From the NCBI RefSeq assembly GCF_028623165.1, contig NZ_CP117768.1:1860001-1924000 (forward strand): a stretch of DNA of 64,000 bases. Reading direction: 5' to 3'. Below are positions 45,459 to 55,208 of this stretch, one piece after another. The position numbers were made by a program, and so were the translations under genes. How positions within the stretch are numbered: position 1 is the stretch's first letter; each line of letters begins with the position of its first letter. This DNA comes from Nostoc sp. UHCC 0926 (lineage in GTDB: Bacteria; Cyanobacteriota; Cyanobacteriia; Cyanobacteriales; Nostocaceae). A model generated the notes under the pieces. The model saw only the letters and a list, made by a program, of their open reading frames with translations, was not told the origin of the DNA and ran no database searches.

Positions 45459-47018
45459 GTGGCAATGATAGAGCCTGAAAACAAATTATTTGCCCTAAAG
45501 GATGGTTGGGATTCTCATGAATCAAGAGAACAACAACGCCTCAAAGCTTTGTCAGATTTAGGTTTGCGACAACCAGAAACGATTCCGGTTTTTGAAGAAG
45601 CCACACAGACTGCTGCCCACTTTTTGGAAGCACCAATTTCCATATTGGGATTTATAGATCAAGAACGCCACTGGTTCAAGTCGGCAGTGGGCTTATCTAG
45701 GCTGGGACTAATGAACCATTTGGCACAAAGCCGCCAACTGTCACGTCGGGAATCCTTTTGTACTCAGGTAGTAGAGAGTTTACAAATATTTGTAATTAAT
45801 GATACGCATAACCTTACAGATCCAGCACTTGCTAGCAATAAGTTGGTGCAGGATTATGGTATTCGTGCTTACTTAGGAGCGCCACTGATTGATGCTGAGG
45901 GACATTGTTTAGGTGCATTAGCGGTGATGGATTTAGTGCCGCGCAATTTTACAAACCGAGACATTGAGTTTTTACAAATCATAGCTCGTTGGAGCATGAG
46001 TGAATTTGAACGTAACCGACTCCTGCAAGGGAAACTCGAATCAAGCACTCCCAGGAGCGCTCCGATATTTTCACTCAATGAGGAACGTAACGCTGAGATT
46101 AAAATCACCCCACGCACTAAAGATAGCGACTCTATTTCTACCAAGCAGCTGAAACTGGAACTTTTGGCTCAACTAACTCAGGAGTTACGCACACCCTTAA
46201 CATCTGTACTTGGTATGGCTAGTGTTTTAGGACGTGAGATTTATGGGCCTTTAATGCCTAAACAGAGAGAATATTTGGAAATTATCCAACACAGTGGTCG
46301 TTACTTACTTTCCCTAGTAAACGAAATTACCGAACTAGGAGCTATGGATGAAAACTCAACTGCGCTGAATCTGGCTCCTGTGGATATCGAAATGCTGTGT
46401 CAACAAGCTATTAATACCCTAGAAGAAGCGGCTAATCGCCGTGAGCAAGATATTCGCCTCTCTATAGAACCGGGACGCAATCGCATTTTGCCTTTAGATA
46501 AAGACAAGGTGCGGCAAATCCTCTATCACCTGGTTTTCAGTGTAATTCAACTTTCCGCTACAGGTAGCATTGTTCGCATTCATGTCTCTTACAAGGAAGA
46601 TACGCTCAACATTACTATTTGGGTTTCCCATCCCTGGCTAGGGGACGGGATCACTGAGGTTGATCCCTACTTCCGTCTCAATTCTTTGTCGTTGCTGGAG
46701 TTGACAGGTGAAGTAGAAAGTTACAATACTCGTGCAGAAAGCCGGGAGCAACGAGATATTTCATCAGTAGCAGTGGACAATTCAAAAAACTTGAGTGATT
46801 CCCACGCAAATTTATTTGCTGCTAGTTCAGGTATAAATTTAGCTAAATCACATGGAAGTCTTTCTCGTGAAAGCTTGGGTCTATTGCTAAGTTGTCAACT
46901 GGCAGAATTGCATAGTGGACATATTTTAATTCAAGGTTCACCAGAATCAGGATATCGTTATGTGCTTTGTTTGCCATTGCAACTGGCGACTTCCTCACAA
47001 GCAATTAGCGATATCTGA
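45459..47018 (+). CDS. GAF-containing histidine-kinase-like protein lacking the phosphoacceptor histidine
   Basis: 519 residues. A GAF domain occupies residues about 30-180 (FLEAPISILGFIDQERHWFK, GAPLIDAEGHCLGALAVMD). A HisKA-like helix follows, but the H-box reads LLAQLTQELRTPLTSVLGM with Gln241 where the phosphorylated His belongs. The N-box (QILYHLVFSVIQLSA) lacks the Mg-binding Asn, and no clear G1 or G2 glycine box is seen. It is therefore probably a regulatory pseudokinase or scaffold. The start is GTG 45459 with AAGG five bases upstream; ATG 45465 is possible. Confidence 0.85.
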   Translation: MAMIEPENKLFALKDGWDSHESREQQRLKALSDLGLRQPETIPVFEEATQTAAHFLEAPISILGFIDQERHWFKSAVGLSRLGLMNHLAQSRQLSRRESFCTQVVESLQIFVINDTHNLTDPALASNKLVQDYGIRAYLGAPLIDAEGHCLGALAVMDLVPRNFTNRDIEFLQIIARWSMSEFERNRLLQGKLESSTPRSAPIFSLNEERNAEIKITPRTKDSDSISTKQLKLELLAQLTQELRTPLTSVLGMASVLGREIYGPLMPKQREYLEIIQHSGRYLLSLVNEITELGAMDENSTALNLAPVDIEMLCQQAINTLEEAANRREQDIRLSIEPGRNRILPLDKDKVRQILYHLVFSVIQLSATGSIVRIHVSYKEDTLNITIWVSHPWLGDGITEVDPYFRLNSLSLLELTGEVESYNTRAESREQRDISSVAVDNSKNLSDSHANLFAASSGINLAKSHGSLSRESLGLLLSCQLAELHSGHILIQGSPESGYRYVLCLPLQLATSSQAISDI

Positions 47019-47322
47019 TTACAGCCAGTAGGGAACATCTTACAGGTGATAGGGGATAGGAAAAGACAAATTCATACTTTAGTTGTGTACTAAGTACGTG
47101 AAGAGTTAATCAACACTAGTCAAAAAGCTAACAATTACTGACATTTATTTACTTTCGCACTAGAGAAAAGCAGGGAGCTTTAGATTATAGGTGGTAGCTG
47201 ATGGCCATGAGTAAGAGCATCATCACTAAATTGCAATCTACATTATTACCTTTTTATAGCCATACGCATTATGATCAATTCCAAGTTCTGCGTCGGCAGG
47301 CTAATTGATCGCAATGTTTTTT
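47019..47322. other. Gene-free spacer
   Basis: Short AT-rich stretch between the kinase-like and IctB-like genes, with no repeats or RNA structure that I can support. Confidence 0.5.
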
Positions 47323-48741
47323 ATGAATTTAGTCTGGCAACGATTTACTTTATCATCTTTACCGCTCAAAGAATATCTTGCTACCAGTTACGTACACCGT
47401 TCTCTGGTGGGACTGTTAAGTTCTTGGCGGCAAACCAGCGTCTTGATTCAGTGGGGAGATGCGATCGCAGCGGCTTTACTGAGTTTAGTATATGCGCTTG
47501 CACCTTTTGCTTCGAGTACATTGGTAGGCTTGTTGCTGGTGGCTTGTGTGGTATTTTGGCTGTTGTTGACTTTATCTGATGAAGCAACACCAGCAAATGT
47601 CTCGTCAGTCACTCCCATTCATTTGCTGGTATTGTTCTACTGGGGAATTGCCGCAGTCGCAACAGCATTATCACCAGTGAAAAAGGCGGCACTTAGCGAT
47701 TTGGCAACGTTGACCTTGTATTTGCTACTATTTGCCCTTTGTGCCAGGGTACTGAGGTCACCTCGCCTCCGGTCTTGGATTATCATCCTTTACCTACACG
47801 TATCGTTAATTGTCAGTGTATATGGATTGCGGCAATGGTTTTTTGGAGCCACAGCACTGGCAACTTGGGTTGATCCAGAATCTCCTCTGTCTAAGACTAC
47901 AAGAGTCTACAGTTATTTAGAGAATCCCAACTTATTGGCTGGATACCTCCTACCAGCAGTAATTTTTAGCTTGGTGGCAATTTTTGCATGGCAAAGCTGG
48001 CTCAAAAAAGCCTTAGCATTAACAATGTTGATTGTCAATACTGCCTGCCTGATCCTGACTTTTAGTCGTGGTGGTTGGATTGGACTAGTGGTGGCAGTTT
48101 TGGCTGTAATGGCATTGCTAGTTTATTGGAAAAGCGACCAAATGCCTCCTTTTTGGCGTACTTGGTCACTACCGATTGTCTTGGGAAGTTTGATCGGGGT
48201 ATTAATACTAGCAGTGATATTTGTAGAGCCAGTCCGCCTGCGAGTATTCAGTATTTTTGCCGACCGTCAAGATAGCAGTAATAATTTTCGCCGAAATGTG
48301 TGGGATGCTGTCTTTGAGATGATTCGCGATCGCCCGATTTTCGGCATTGGCCCTGGTCACAACTCTTTTAATCAAGTTTATCCCCTCTACCAACGCCCTC
48401 GTTACACTGCTTTAAGTGCCTATTCGATTTTGTTTGAAGTGACTGTAGAAACTGGCTTTGTTGGTTTAGCTTGCTTTCTCTGGCTAATAATTGTCACATT
48501 TAATACGGCATTTCTACAAGTGCGACGATTGCGACGATTGAGAAGTGGAGAGGGATTTTGGCTAATTGGGGCGATCGCTATTTTGTTAGGTATGCTAGCT
48601 CACGGCACTGTAGATACTGTCTGGTATCGTCCTGAAGTTAATACTCTCTGGTGGCTCATCGTTGCCTTAATTGCCAGCTATTGGACACCTTTAGCTCAAA
48701 GCCAGATAAGTTCAACTAACTCAGAACCAGCAATAAACTAA
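47323..48741 (+). CDS. IctB/O-antigen-ligase-like multispan membrane protein
   Basis: Ten to twelve hydrophobic segments in 472 residues, starting at ATG 47323 (MNLVWQRFTLSSLPL); an ATG at 47314 and a TTG at 47305 are alternatives. Key conserved strings are RVYSYLENPNLLAGYLLP, LTFSRGGWIGL, RRNVWDAVFEMIRDRPIFGI and GPGHNSFNQVYPLYQ, as in cyanobacterial IctB. IctB was first linked to inorganic carbon accumulation but is now placed with O-antigen ligase/Wzy proteins. Proximity to the polysaccharide cluster favours a glycan role here; this is inference. Confidence 0.9.
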   Translation: MNLVWQRFTLSSLPLKEYLATSYVHRSLVGLLSSWRQTSVLIQWGDAIAAALLSLVYALAPFASSTLVGLLLVACVVFWLLLTLSDEATPANVSSVTPIHLLVLFYWGIAAVATALSPVKKAALSDLATLTLYLLLFALCARVLRSPRLRSWIIILYLHVSLIVSVYGLRQWFFGATALATWVDPESPLSKTTRVYSYLENPNLLAGYLLPAVIFSLVAIFAWQSWLKKALALTMLIVNTACLILTFSRGGWIGLVVAVLAVMALLVYWKSDQMPPFWRTWSLPIVLGSLIGVLILAVIFVEPVRLRVFSIFADRQDSSNNFRRNVWDAVFEMIRDRPIFGIGPGHNSFNQVYPLYQRPRYTALSAYSILFEVTVETGFVGLACFLWLIIVTFNTAFLQVRRLRRLRSGEGFWLIGAIAILLGMLAHGTVDTVWYRPEVNTLWWLIVALIASYWTPLAQSQISSTNSEPAIN

Positions 48742-48811
48742 CATCAATAAGTTGTCAGTTGTTGTCTTACTGAACAACTGACAACTTTTAAATTTTGAAT
48801 TGTCTAATTGT

Positions 48812-49090
48812 CTAATCTCTGTAGGTAGTGGCACTTGGGGCATTAGGGTCGCGATAAGCAGTCGGTTGAGGATCGCGCTTTTTGCCAGCCAACCCAGCTA
48901 GACCAAATAAACCAATCAATCCTAGCCAACCCCAATTAAAATCGTTGCGCTCATTAGTGGTCGTTGTTGGAGCAGTAGTGGCCCCGGAGTCATTAGTTGT
49001 CTGAGCTTGTGCAGATAGAGTTAAGGGTAAAATTCCCATACTCAAGCTGAGAACGCCAGCCCCAACAAATGTAATGAAATTACTTTTCAT
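48812..49090 (-). CDS. WGxxGxxG family secreted/anchored small protein
   Basis: ATG 49090 gives 92 residues with a signal peptide (KSNFITFVGAGVLSLSMGIL, cleavage near AQA), a Thr-rich linker and the C-terminal signature NWGWLGLIGLFGLAGLAGKK, a hydrophobic WGxxGxxG segment followed by basic residues. That layout is typical of the WGxxGxxG-CTERM family of cyanobacteria, thought to be processed by a sorting enzyme. An earlier ATG at 49114 would give an eight-residue extension. Confidence 0.85.
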   Translation of the reverse strand: MKSNFITFVGAGVLSLSMGILPLTLSAQAQTTNDSGATTAPTTTTNERNDFNWGWLGLIGLFGLAGLAGKKRDPQPTAYRDPNAPSATTYRD

Positions 49091-49211
49091 AAATCTGAAA
49101 ATTCCTGATGCCATCCGAAGTCACTCACCACTGTATCGAGTCTCAACCTTAACAAAATCAATCTGCGGCTATAAACTAGGCATTTTCAGAACTCACGCTG
49201 TAGACATACAA

Positions 49212-49340
49212 GAACCTATCCCACTATTCAAAAAAAACCAACTTCTTTTCGTAAAATGTGCTTGAAAACCTTAATTTTTCATTTTCTGTTCTCAAAAAGC
49301 TTAAGCTTTTTAGCACAAATATTATTAGTGGGATAGGTTC
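49212..49340. mobile_element. 129-bp MITE candidate with 15-bp perfect terminal inverted repeats
   Basis: GAACCTATCCCACTA at 49212-49226 is exactly complementary to TAGTGGGATAGGTTC at 49326-49340. The interior is AT-rich, noncoding and has an AAAAAGCTTAAGCTTTTT hairpin. It lies between the WGxxGxxG gene and smpB. A target duplication is not clear. Confidence 0.75.
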
Positions 49341-49401
49341 AACATAATTTTCACAGCAATCAGTTTCTCACTCTTACTGTGGTAGTTTAGCAAACCGATC
49401 C

Positions 49402-49869
49402 TCAATAGCTTTTCATAGCCCGTTGAATGTCACGCTGGTCTTGGCGTCGTTTCAGGTCTTCTCGCTTATCGTGGAGCTTTTTACCTTTGCCAAGAGCTAT
49501 ACTCACTTTTACCCAGCCTCGTTTGAGATACATTTTCAAAGGGATTAAAGTTAAACCCTGCTGTTCTACTTTGCCAATTAGCTTGCGGAGTTCTTGGCGA
49601 TGCAGCAGCAGCTTGCGTGTACGGCGTGGTTCATGATTAAAATATTGTCCACTAGCGTTGTAAGGTGAGATATGCACATTGATCAACCATGCTTCGCCAT
49701 TGCGAAGCAAAGCATAGCCATCTTGGAGATTGACTTTACCCGCACGAATCGACTTCACCTCGGTTCCTGTCAACTCAATTCCAGCTTCGTAAGTTTCTAG
49801 AATTTCATACAAATAACGGGCTTGACGGTTGTCGCAAATAACTTTGTAACCTTCGTTGTTGTCGCTCAT
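49402..49869 (-). CDS. smpB: SsrA (tmRNA)-binding protein
   Basis: It binds tmRNA to rescue stalled ribosomes. 155 residues, with the N-terminal KVICDNRQARYLYEILETYE, the tmRNA-contacting VKSIRAGKVNLQDGYA and HISPYNASGQYFNHEPRR, and the basic C-terminal tail (KGKKLHDKREDLKRRQDQRD) that enters the mRNA channel. The length matches the family. No ssrA gene is seen in this window. It is downstream of a truncated tnpB on the same strand. Confidence 0.96.
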   Translation of the reverse strand: MSDNNEGYKVICDNRQARYLYEILETYEAGIELTGTEVKSIRAGKVNLQDGYALLRNGEAWLINVHISPYNASGQYFNHEPRRTRKLLLHRQELRKLIGKVEQQGLTLIPLKMYLKRGWVKVSIALGKGKKLHDKREDLKRRQDQRDIQRAMKSY

Positions 49870-49905
49870 TGATAATTTTGTGTGCTTTAAATGTACGTGA
49901 ACTAC

Positions 49906-50187
49906 CTACACTTCTTTTAACGATTCACTAGAATATTCAATATAAGCCAAGTCCTCCTTGATAACAGGAAGCTGTTTTTTCTGAGAGGAGAAATTGGGAT
50001 TATCCCTCTGTTCTGGTAACGAGCAAACAAGGCGACAAGCATTGACACTGTTGCAGTTATTTTCCCACCAATCAAATTTCTCACCCAGTTGCTTGTTGTA
50101 CCAGTATCGGCAAACTCGCAACCAACTATTCAGTTCTAGTTTTTGATTGTTGTTTGGGTAAGCGTGATACTGGTAATTCAGTAACAT
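49906..50187 (-). pseudogene. Truncated IS200/IS605-family TnpB (OrfB)
   Basis: The 93 residues MLLNYQYHAYPNNNQKLELN, WLRVCRYWYNKQLGEKFDWW and QKKQLPVIKEDLAYIEYSSE match the N-terminal helix-turn-helix region of TnpB, normally about 400 residues. It stops in SESLKEV, so the RuvC nuclease core and zinc ribbon are missing. Recognisable transposon ends were not found. It is a relic. Confidence 0.75.
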
Positions 50188-50774
50188 ATTAGCTTTTGTT
50201 TTTAGGCACTGTTGTCATTTTAGACAGAGCGTGATTATAGCAGAGTTCCCAAAAATATTCTCAAAAAATATTTGGATTGGCTTGTAAAATATAGGGTATA
50301 TCTTAATAATCGCTATAAATGCTGAACTGTATATCACTAATTTAACTTTTCTAAGTTCGTAATTAAAAGTTTTCTGGCAAATTTAAGTTACCTGGAGCCA
50401 ATAATCATTAGTGATTAGCTAAAAACTAATCCTTAATGATAAAACATATTTATATTTACTTCGCTTTTGGAAAATTATTAATTATGTCAATATTAATTTA
50501 CACTATATTGAGCATTTGCTCTGCCTTATTGATGAATTGTTACAAATTACAAAACTTTCTGTACCTCCCCAGCACAGGAAGTCAAAGGTGAGTTATAATT
50601 ATTAACCCTATTATAAAGATTTAAGATTTCCTTTATAAATCAACTCTAAAGGCATTCATTAGCTGGTAATCCTGTCATAGTATGAAACATAAGAACACTA
50701 TTCTTGCCTGTGTTCACTGATGGAGTACGTAGAAGCAAATTTCTGAGTAAAAAAATGCTAGGGGTGTATTGTCC
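50188..50774. other. AT-rich spacer, nothing supported
   Basis: Contains GAGTTATAATTATT, a possible -10 region, some 180 bases before the response regulator gene, and several short AATATT-rich direct repeats. No reading frame or stable RNA structure is supported. Confidence 0.5.
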
Positions 50775-51458
50775 ATGCCCTTGACGATCCTTGTAGTGGA
50801 TGATGATTTGGGCACTCGTCTGTATATTAGCGACTATCTTGAACTGTCTGGCTACTCGGTAATCACGGCTAATGACGGTCAAGAGGCTTTGGCTATGGTG
50901 GATGAGTATCATCCGGATTTGATTGTCACGGATATCGCCATGCCACAGATGAATGGCTACGAACTAGTGCGTCGGGTGCGTCAACAACCAGTATTTCGGT
51001 TATTGCCTGTAATTTTATTAACAGCCCGAACTAAGACCCAGGAAAGAATTATGGGCTACCAGTCAGGGTGCGATTTATACTTACCCAAACCTTTTGAACT
51101 GGAAGAGTTAGCAGCAGCAATCCGTAATCTTTTAGAGCGATCGCAAATCATTCAATCGGAGTACCGCTTTTCTCATAAAGATAGTTTGGGTCTTTCCACC
51201 TCGACAAAAGCGGTGGACGCCCATAATTCTTTGTCCACTCAAATTCAGAAATCCCACTTGCACTCATCTCTAACTCATAGAGAACAGCAAGTCTTAGAGT
51301 TATTGACTCATGGTCTTTCTAATGCCGATATGGGTCATCAGCTATATCTGAGTCCTCGAACAGTGGAAAAGTATGTTAGCAGTTTATTGAGAAAAACTTC
51401 AACTAGCAACCGAGCAGAATTAGTACGTTTTGCGATTAAGCATGGTCTGGTGGAATAA
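50775..51458 (+). CDS. Response regulator with LuxR-type output domain
   Basis: ATG 50775 gives 227 residues. The receiver has the acidic pair in ILVVDDDLGTR, phosphorylation site in DLIVTDIAMPQMNG, Thr in VILLTARTKT and Lys in LYLPKPFELEE. The DNA-binding domain has LTHREQQVLELLTHGLSNAD and the helix LSPRTVEKYVSSLLRKT. A TTG two codons upstream is also possible. It has no adjacent sensor kinase; the pseudokinase at 45.5 kb is too distant to claim pairing. Confidence 0.92.
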   Translation: MPLTILVVDDDLGTRLYISDYLELSGYSVITANDGQEALAMVDEYHPDLIVTDIAMPQMNGYELVRRVRQQPVFRLLPVILLTARTKTQERIMGYQSGCDLYLPKPFELEELAAAIRNLLERSQIIQSEYRFSHKDSLGLSTSTKAVDAHNSLSTQIQKSHLHSSLTHREQQVLELLTHGLSNADMGHQLYLSPRTVEKYVSSLLRKTSTSNRAELVRFAIKHGLVE

Positions 51459-51465
51459 AAAAAGT

Positions 51466-51545
51466 GAGGAGTTAGAAGTGAGGAGTGAGGAATTAAAACT
51501 CCTAACTCCTAATTCCTAACTCATAACTCATAACTCATAACTTTT
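51466..51545. repeat. Heptamer tandem repeats (TAACTCA, TAACTCC)
   Basis: Repeated CTAACTC and CATAACT units run into the end of the phosphatase gene and encode its last residues (MSYEL). The same heptamers occur near 20.9, 27.7, 57.5 and 62.4 kb. Confidence 0.8.
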
Positions 51546-52024
51546 GTAAGCAGACCTTCACAAGCATCGATCAGTAAATCAATAACTTGATTAAATCCCT
51601 GTTGACCACCGTAATAGGGATCTGGAACTTCCTTTAGAGTGTGTCGAGAGCAAAACTCGCACATCAAACGCACTTTATACTGATATTGCTTAGTTTGATC
51701 AAGAGTGAGAATGTTCTCATAATTTTCTTGATCCATCGCCAAAATCAAATCAAAGTCTTGAAAGTCTGACTCTTGAAACTGGCGAGCTCGACCACGCAGT
51801 TTAATTCCCAACTTTGCAGCCACCGCAGCACTCATGCGTCTGTCAGGTGGGCTACCAATGTGATAACTAGATGTACCAGCAGAGTCACAAAGGATGGGGA
51901 CACCTTTGGGGTCGGCACAGCCATCGCTCAAGCCAGCCTGCTCAATTAGATGATTCATTATGTTTTCTGCCGATGGCGATCGGCAGATGTTACCTAAGCA
52001 GACAAATAGCAACTTGTAAGCCAT
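51521..52024 (-). CDS. Low-molecular-weight protein-tyrosine phosphatase
   Basis: ATG 52024 gives 167 residues beginning MAYKLLFVCLGNICRSPSAE with the phosphate-binding loop CLGNICRS. The conserved Asp general acid is in EVPDPYYGGQQGF. It removes phosphate from tyrosine (or arginine) residues. Upstream frame extension to 52054 adds ten unlikely residues. The C-terminal KVMSYEL is encoded by heptamer repeats, an unusual tail. It could antagonise tyrosine kinases, but the Wzc-like protein here lacks a tyrosine tail. Confidence 0.93.
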   Translation of the reverse strand: MAYKLLFVCLGNICRSPSAENIMNHLIEQAGLSDGCADPKGVPILCDSAGTSSYHIGSPPDRRMSAAVAAKLGIKLRGRARQFQESDFQDFDLILAMDQENYENILTLDQTKQYQYKVRLMCEFCSRHTLKEVPDPYYGGQQGFNQVIDLLIDACEGLLTKVMSYEL

Positions 52025-52086
52025 AGATATTTTTTGTCCTTTGTCAAAAGTCAAAAGTCATTAGACCAATGACCAATGACTCTTGA

Positions 52087-52434
52087 CTAAAATCCAGGAA
52101 GTTCCAGTCCACTGGTCAATTCTTCCATACGTTCCCGCATTGTTGCAGTGGACTTGGTGTAGGCTTCTTTCATTGCCACTGTCACCAGATCAGAAAGCAC
52201 TTCTGCACCTTCGGCTAAAGCATCTGGAGAAATTTCCACCCGCTTGGGTTCTTGGTTACCACTGACAATCACTTTCACCAGACCACCGCCAGATTCTCCT
52301 TGAATCTCCATTTGCTCCAATTCTTCTTGAAGTCGCTTTGCGCCTTCTTGAACTTGCTGCGCTTTCTTAAAAGCTTCAGCCAGTTCCTTCATTTTTCCTA
52401 AGCCAAAGCCGAATCCCTGTCCTTTTCCTGTCAT
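52087..52434 (-). CDS. YbaB/EbfC family nucleoid-associated protein
   Basis: It is a small DNA-binding protein of 115 residues forming tweezer-like dimers. Glycine-rich start ([20 protein letters not shown]), helix [20 protein letters not shown], strand [20 protein letters not shown], and the C-terminal helix with [20 protein letters not shown] all match the family. It is preceded by murB on the same strand at 186 bases. No signal peptide. Confidence 0.93.
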   Translation of the reverse strand: MTGKGQGFGFGLGKMKELAEAFKKAQQVQEGAKRLQEELEQMEIQGESGGGLVKVIVSGNQEPKRVEISPDALAEGAEVLSDLVTVAMKEAYTKSTATMRERMEELTSGLELPGF

Positions 52435-52620
52435 AATTAGTTGTACGCTTATACGTTGAATAACAAATCAAATTCAATTATAGATGCGGTAAGTAATTTG
52501 CCTCTTTTTTTACCAATAATTAATGCATCCTAGCATTGAGCATTGGGCATTGGTTACACCTCATCTCCCTCATCTTTCCAGTTCCAAATCCCCAACGCTC
52601 CATTTTCTAGATTGAAAGTT

Positions 52621-53619
52621 TCAACAAGCACCTTGAAACTCTCCGAGCATTTTGACTTCTGGCTCTAACCGAATAGACCAACGTTCTTGTACCTGATGTT
52701 GGATGTGACTAATGAGACAGAAAATGTCACTAGCTTTTGCCCCACCACGGTTAACGATAAAATTAGCATGGAGTAGTGCTACTTGCGCTCCACCAATTTG
52801 GTAGCCTTTGAGACCAGTTTGTTCAATTAACCAGCCTGCTGTGTAAGGTTTGGGATTGCGGAATACACTGCCACAACTGGGGAAGTTGTATGGTTGGGTA
52901 CTCAACCGATGCTTTTTGTGTTGTTTGGTGATTGCCACAACTTTTGCTGGCTCGGCACCTGGCGCGAGTTGTAAGGTGGCTTGGGTGACTATGCGATCGC
53001 CACCTTGCAATAATGAAGTCCGGTAACTATAACTTAACTGTTCCGGGGTAATAGTTTCCAGCGTCCCATCGGGTGAAAGTACCTGGGCACTAACTAACAT
53101 ATCTGCGATACAGCTATTATGTGCCCCTGCATTCATCACCACGGCACCTCCTGCTGTTCCAGGGATACCAACAGCCCACTCCAATCCTTCCCACCCTAAT
53201 TCTGCTGCCGCCCATGCCAAGCTGGGAATTGATTCTCCGGCAGCAACGGTTAACTGACCTGTCTGGGGGTCAAAGTTGCTGAAGCGGAGATGACGAGTCG
53301 CAATGACTAAACCTGATATACCGCGATCGCTCACTAGCAAGTTAGAACCTGCTCCCAGTGTTGTCACCTTTAAATCACGTTCTTTTGCGTATTTAAGACT
53401 TGCTTGCAGTGCTTCTAAGTTTCGGGGGGCAACGTACAAATCAGCAGCTCCCCCAACCCTATAGGAAGTAAACGCTGACAAGGAAGCCTGGGACTTAATC
53501 ACACAATCAGTACTGGGTAAGTAAATTACTTCACTCTCCACCGAATTAGTTGTTTGGTGTTTCTTTGTATTCAAAGCAGAAACTGTGCAGACGTTTCCAG
53601 CTGCCTGGGAAATGGTCAT
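52621..53619 (-). CDS. murB: UDP-N-acetylenolpyruvoylglucosamine reductase
   Basis: It reduces UDP-GlcNAc-enolpyruvate to UDP-MurNAc with NADPH in peptidoglycan synthesis. FAD-binding segments are [14 protein letters not shown] and [18 protein letters not shown], and the substrate region [17 protein letters not shown]. The catalytic Ser is in [19 protein letters not shown] and the C-terminal Glu in [14 protein letters not shown]. At 332 residues it has an extra N-terminal stretch of about 40 residues before the FAD domain compared with type II enzymes. murC lies upstream by 125 bases. Confidence 0.95.
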   Translation of the reverse strand: MTISQAAGNVCTVSALNTKKHQTTNSVESEVIYLPSTDCVIKSQASLSAFTSYRVGGAADLYVAPRNLEALQASLKYAKERDLKVTTLGAGSNLLVSDRGISGLVIATRHLRFSNFDPQTGQLTVAAGESIPSLAWAAAELGWEGLEWAVGIPGTAGGAVVMNAGAHNSCIADMLVSAQVLSPDGTLETITPEQLSYSYRTSLLQGGDRIVTQATLQLAPGAEPAKVVAITKQHKKHRLSTQPYNFPSCGSVFRNPKPYTAGWLIEQTGLKGYQIGGAQVALLHANFIVNRGGAKASDIFCLISHIQHQVQERWSIRLEPEVKMLGEFQGAC

Positions 53620-53744
53620 CTTTACTTTGTTTTGGTAAAATTTTTACATTTATTTACCGCAAAGATACGGTAATAGAGTTAACCTATGAAACCGTTGCTA
53701 GAGGGGCGCTTTGCTCAGAAATAAAATCTTCGCAAAGTTTCCAC

Positions 53745-55208
53745 TTAAGATGTGGCTTTAGCAGGCTCGCAAAGTGTCGTAATTACTTCAGGAATCACCT
53801 GGTTCAAGTTCCCAGCTCCCAAAAACAGCGCCAAATCTCCTGGGCGTAGTGTTTGCAGCAAGTACTCACACACTGCGGGTAAAGTTGGTTGATAAACTAC
53901 CTGCGAATGCTGTTTAGCAATTTCCGCCGCTAGATGTTCACCACTAATTTGCCCTAAATTGGGTTCGCCTGCACTGTAAATATCAGTCAGCACAACCAAA
54001 TCAGCATGGGTAAAGGACTCGGCAAATTCTTTTAAAAAGGTCAGTGTCCGGCTATAGCGATGGGGTTGGAAGATGGCAACCACTCTTTGCCCTGGTCTTG
54101 CCTGTAAGCGTGCTGCGGCCAGAGTAGCACGAATCTCGCTGGGGTGATGAGCATAGTCATCAATGAAAGTAATACCATCAACTTCACCTCGGAACTCAAA
54201 GCGTCGTCTTGCTCCTTCAAAGGTGGCGATGCCTTTGGCAATTGCTCCAAATTCTAAGCCCAACGCCCGACCAACAGCCACTGCTGCTAGAGCATTACTG
54301 AGATTGTGCCGACTGAGCAGCCGCAAATTCAATACGCCCAAAGCTTTGCCTCTTTCCCAAACTAAAGCCGTGGTGCCATCAGCACGATAATCAATATTAG
54401 TCACGGTGTAGTCAGCATCGGTATCTGAGTATAAGCTGTAGCTGATTGTGGGTTGCAAGCGATCGCGCACTGTCGCACAGTCAATGCTACCTATTAACGT
54501 TTTACAACCCTCAGCAAATGTCTGGAAGATGTCAATTACTTCTTCTAATGTATCGTAATGGTCAGGATGATCGAGTTCAATATTGGTGATGATGCCAATT
54601 TCTGGAGCGTGTTTTACCAAAGAACCATCAGATTCATCTGCTTCGGCCACCAAATATTGGCTTTGTCCCAATCGAGCATTACCTTCCCAAGCATTGACTT
54701 CGCCACCCACTAAAATCGTTGGATCTAGACCTGCTTCCAGAAGCATATAGCCAATCATGCTACTGGTTGTAGTTTTGCCGTGTGTTCCTGCCACTGCAAT
54801 ACTGTAGTAATCGGAAATTAAGGCCGCTAGTACATCTGAACGATGTAAAATTGGACAACCTAATTCCAGCGCTGCTTTGTATTCTAAATTATTCGTGTTA
54901 ATTGCTGTTGAACAAATGACTTGAGGTAGTTTTGACTTAGTAGCAGTAGGTAATTGTTCTTGTGAATTTAATACTACTGCATTAGCCAATACCTGAGGGC
55001 GAAAGAATTCGAGATTGCTTGCCTCTTGTCTACCAAAAATATGAGCACCAATAGATTCCAATTTGTGCGTAATGTGGTTAGGACGAAGATCCGAACCTGA
55101 TACTGGAAATTGACGCTTGGCGAGAACGTATGCCAGAGCAGACATACCTATGCCACCGATGCCAATGAAATGAAATGGTCTACCACTAAAATCTACAGAA
55201 TTAGTCAT
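53745..55208 (-). CDS. murC: UDP-N-acetylmuramate--L-alanine ligase
   Basis: It attaches L-alanine to UDP-MurNAc using ATP in the cytoplasm. 487 residues: N-terminal Rossmann domain HFIGIGGIGMSALAYVLAKR, ATP-binding AVAGTHGKTTTSSMIGYML, the EADESDGSLVKHAPEIGI and DDYAHHPSEIRATLAAAR motifs, and C-terminal domain GLGAGN-like LALFLGAGNLNQV. The gene is followed by murB. It is intact and in the normal cyanobacterial murC-murB order. Confidence 0.97.
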   Translation of the reverse strand: MTNSVDFSGRPFHFIGIGGIGMSALAYVLAKRQFPVSGSDLRPNHITHKLESIGAHIFGRQEASNLEFFRPQVLANAVVLNSQEQLPTATKSKLPQVICSTAINTNNLEYKAALELGCPILHRSDVLAALISDYYSIAVAGTHGKTTTSSMIGYMLLEAGLDPTILVGGEVNAWEGNARLGQSQYLVAEADESDGSLVKHAPEIGIITNIELDHPDHYDTLEEVIDIFQTFAEGCKTLIGSIDCATVRDRLQPTISYSLYSDTDADYTVTNIDYRADGTTALVWERGKALGVLNLRLLSRHNLSNALAAVAVGRALGLEFGAIAKGIATFEGARRRFEFRGEVDGITFIDDYAHHPSEIRATLAAARLQARPGQRVVAIFQPHRYSRTLTFLKEFAESFTHADLVVLTDIYSAGEPNLGQISGEHLAAEIAKQHSQVVYQPTLPAVCEYLLQTLRPGDLALFLGAGNLNQVIPEVITTLCEPAKATS

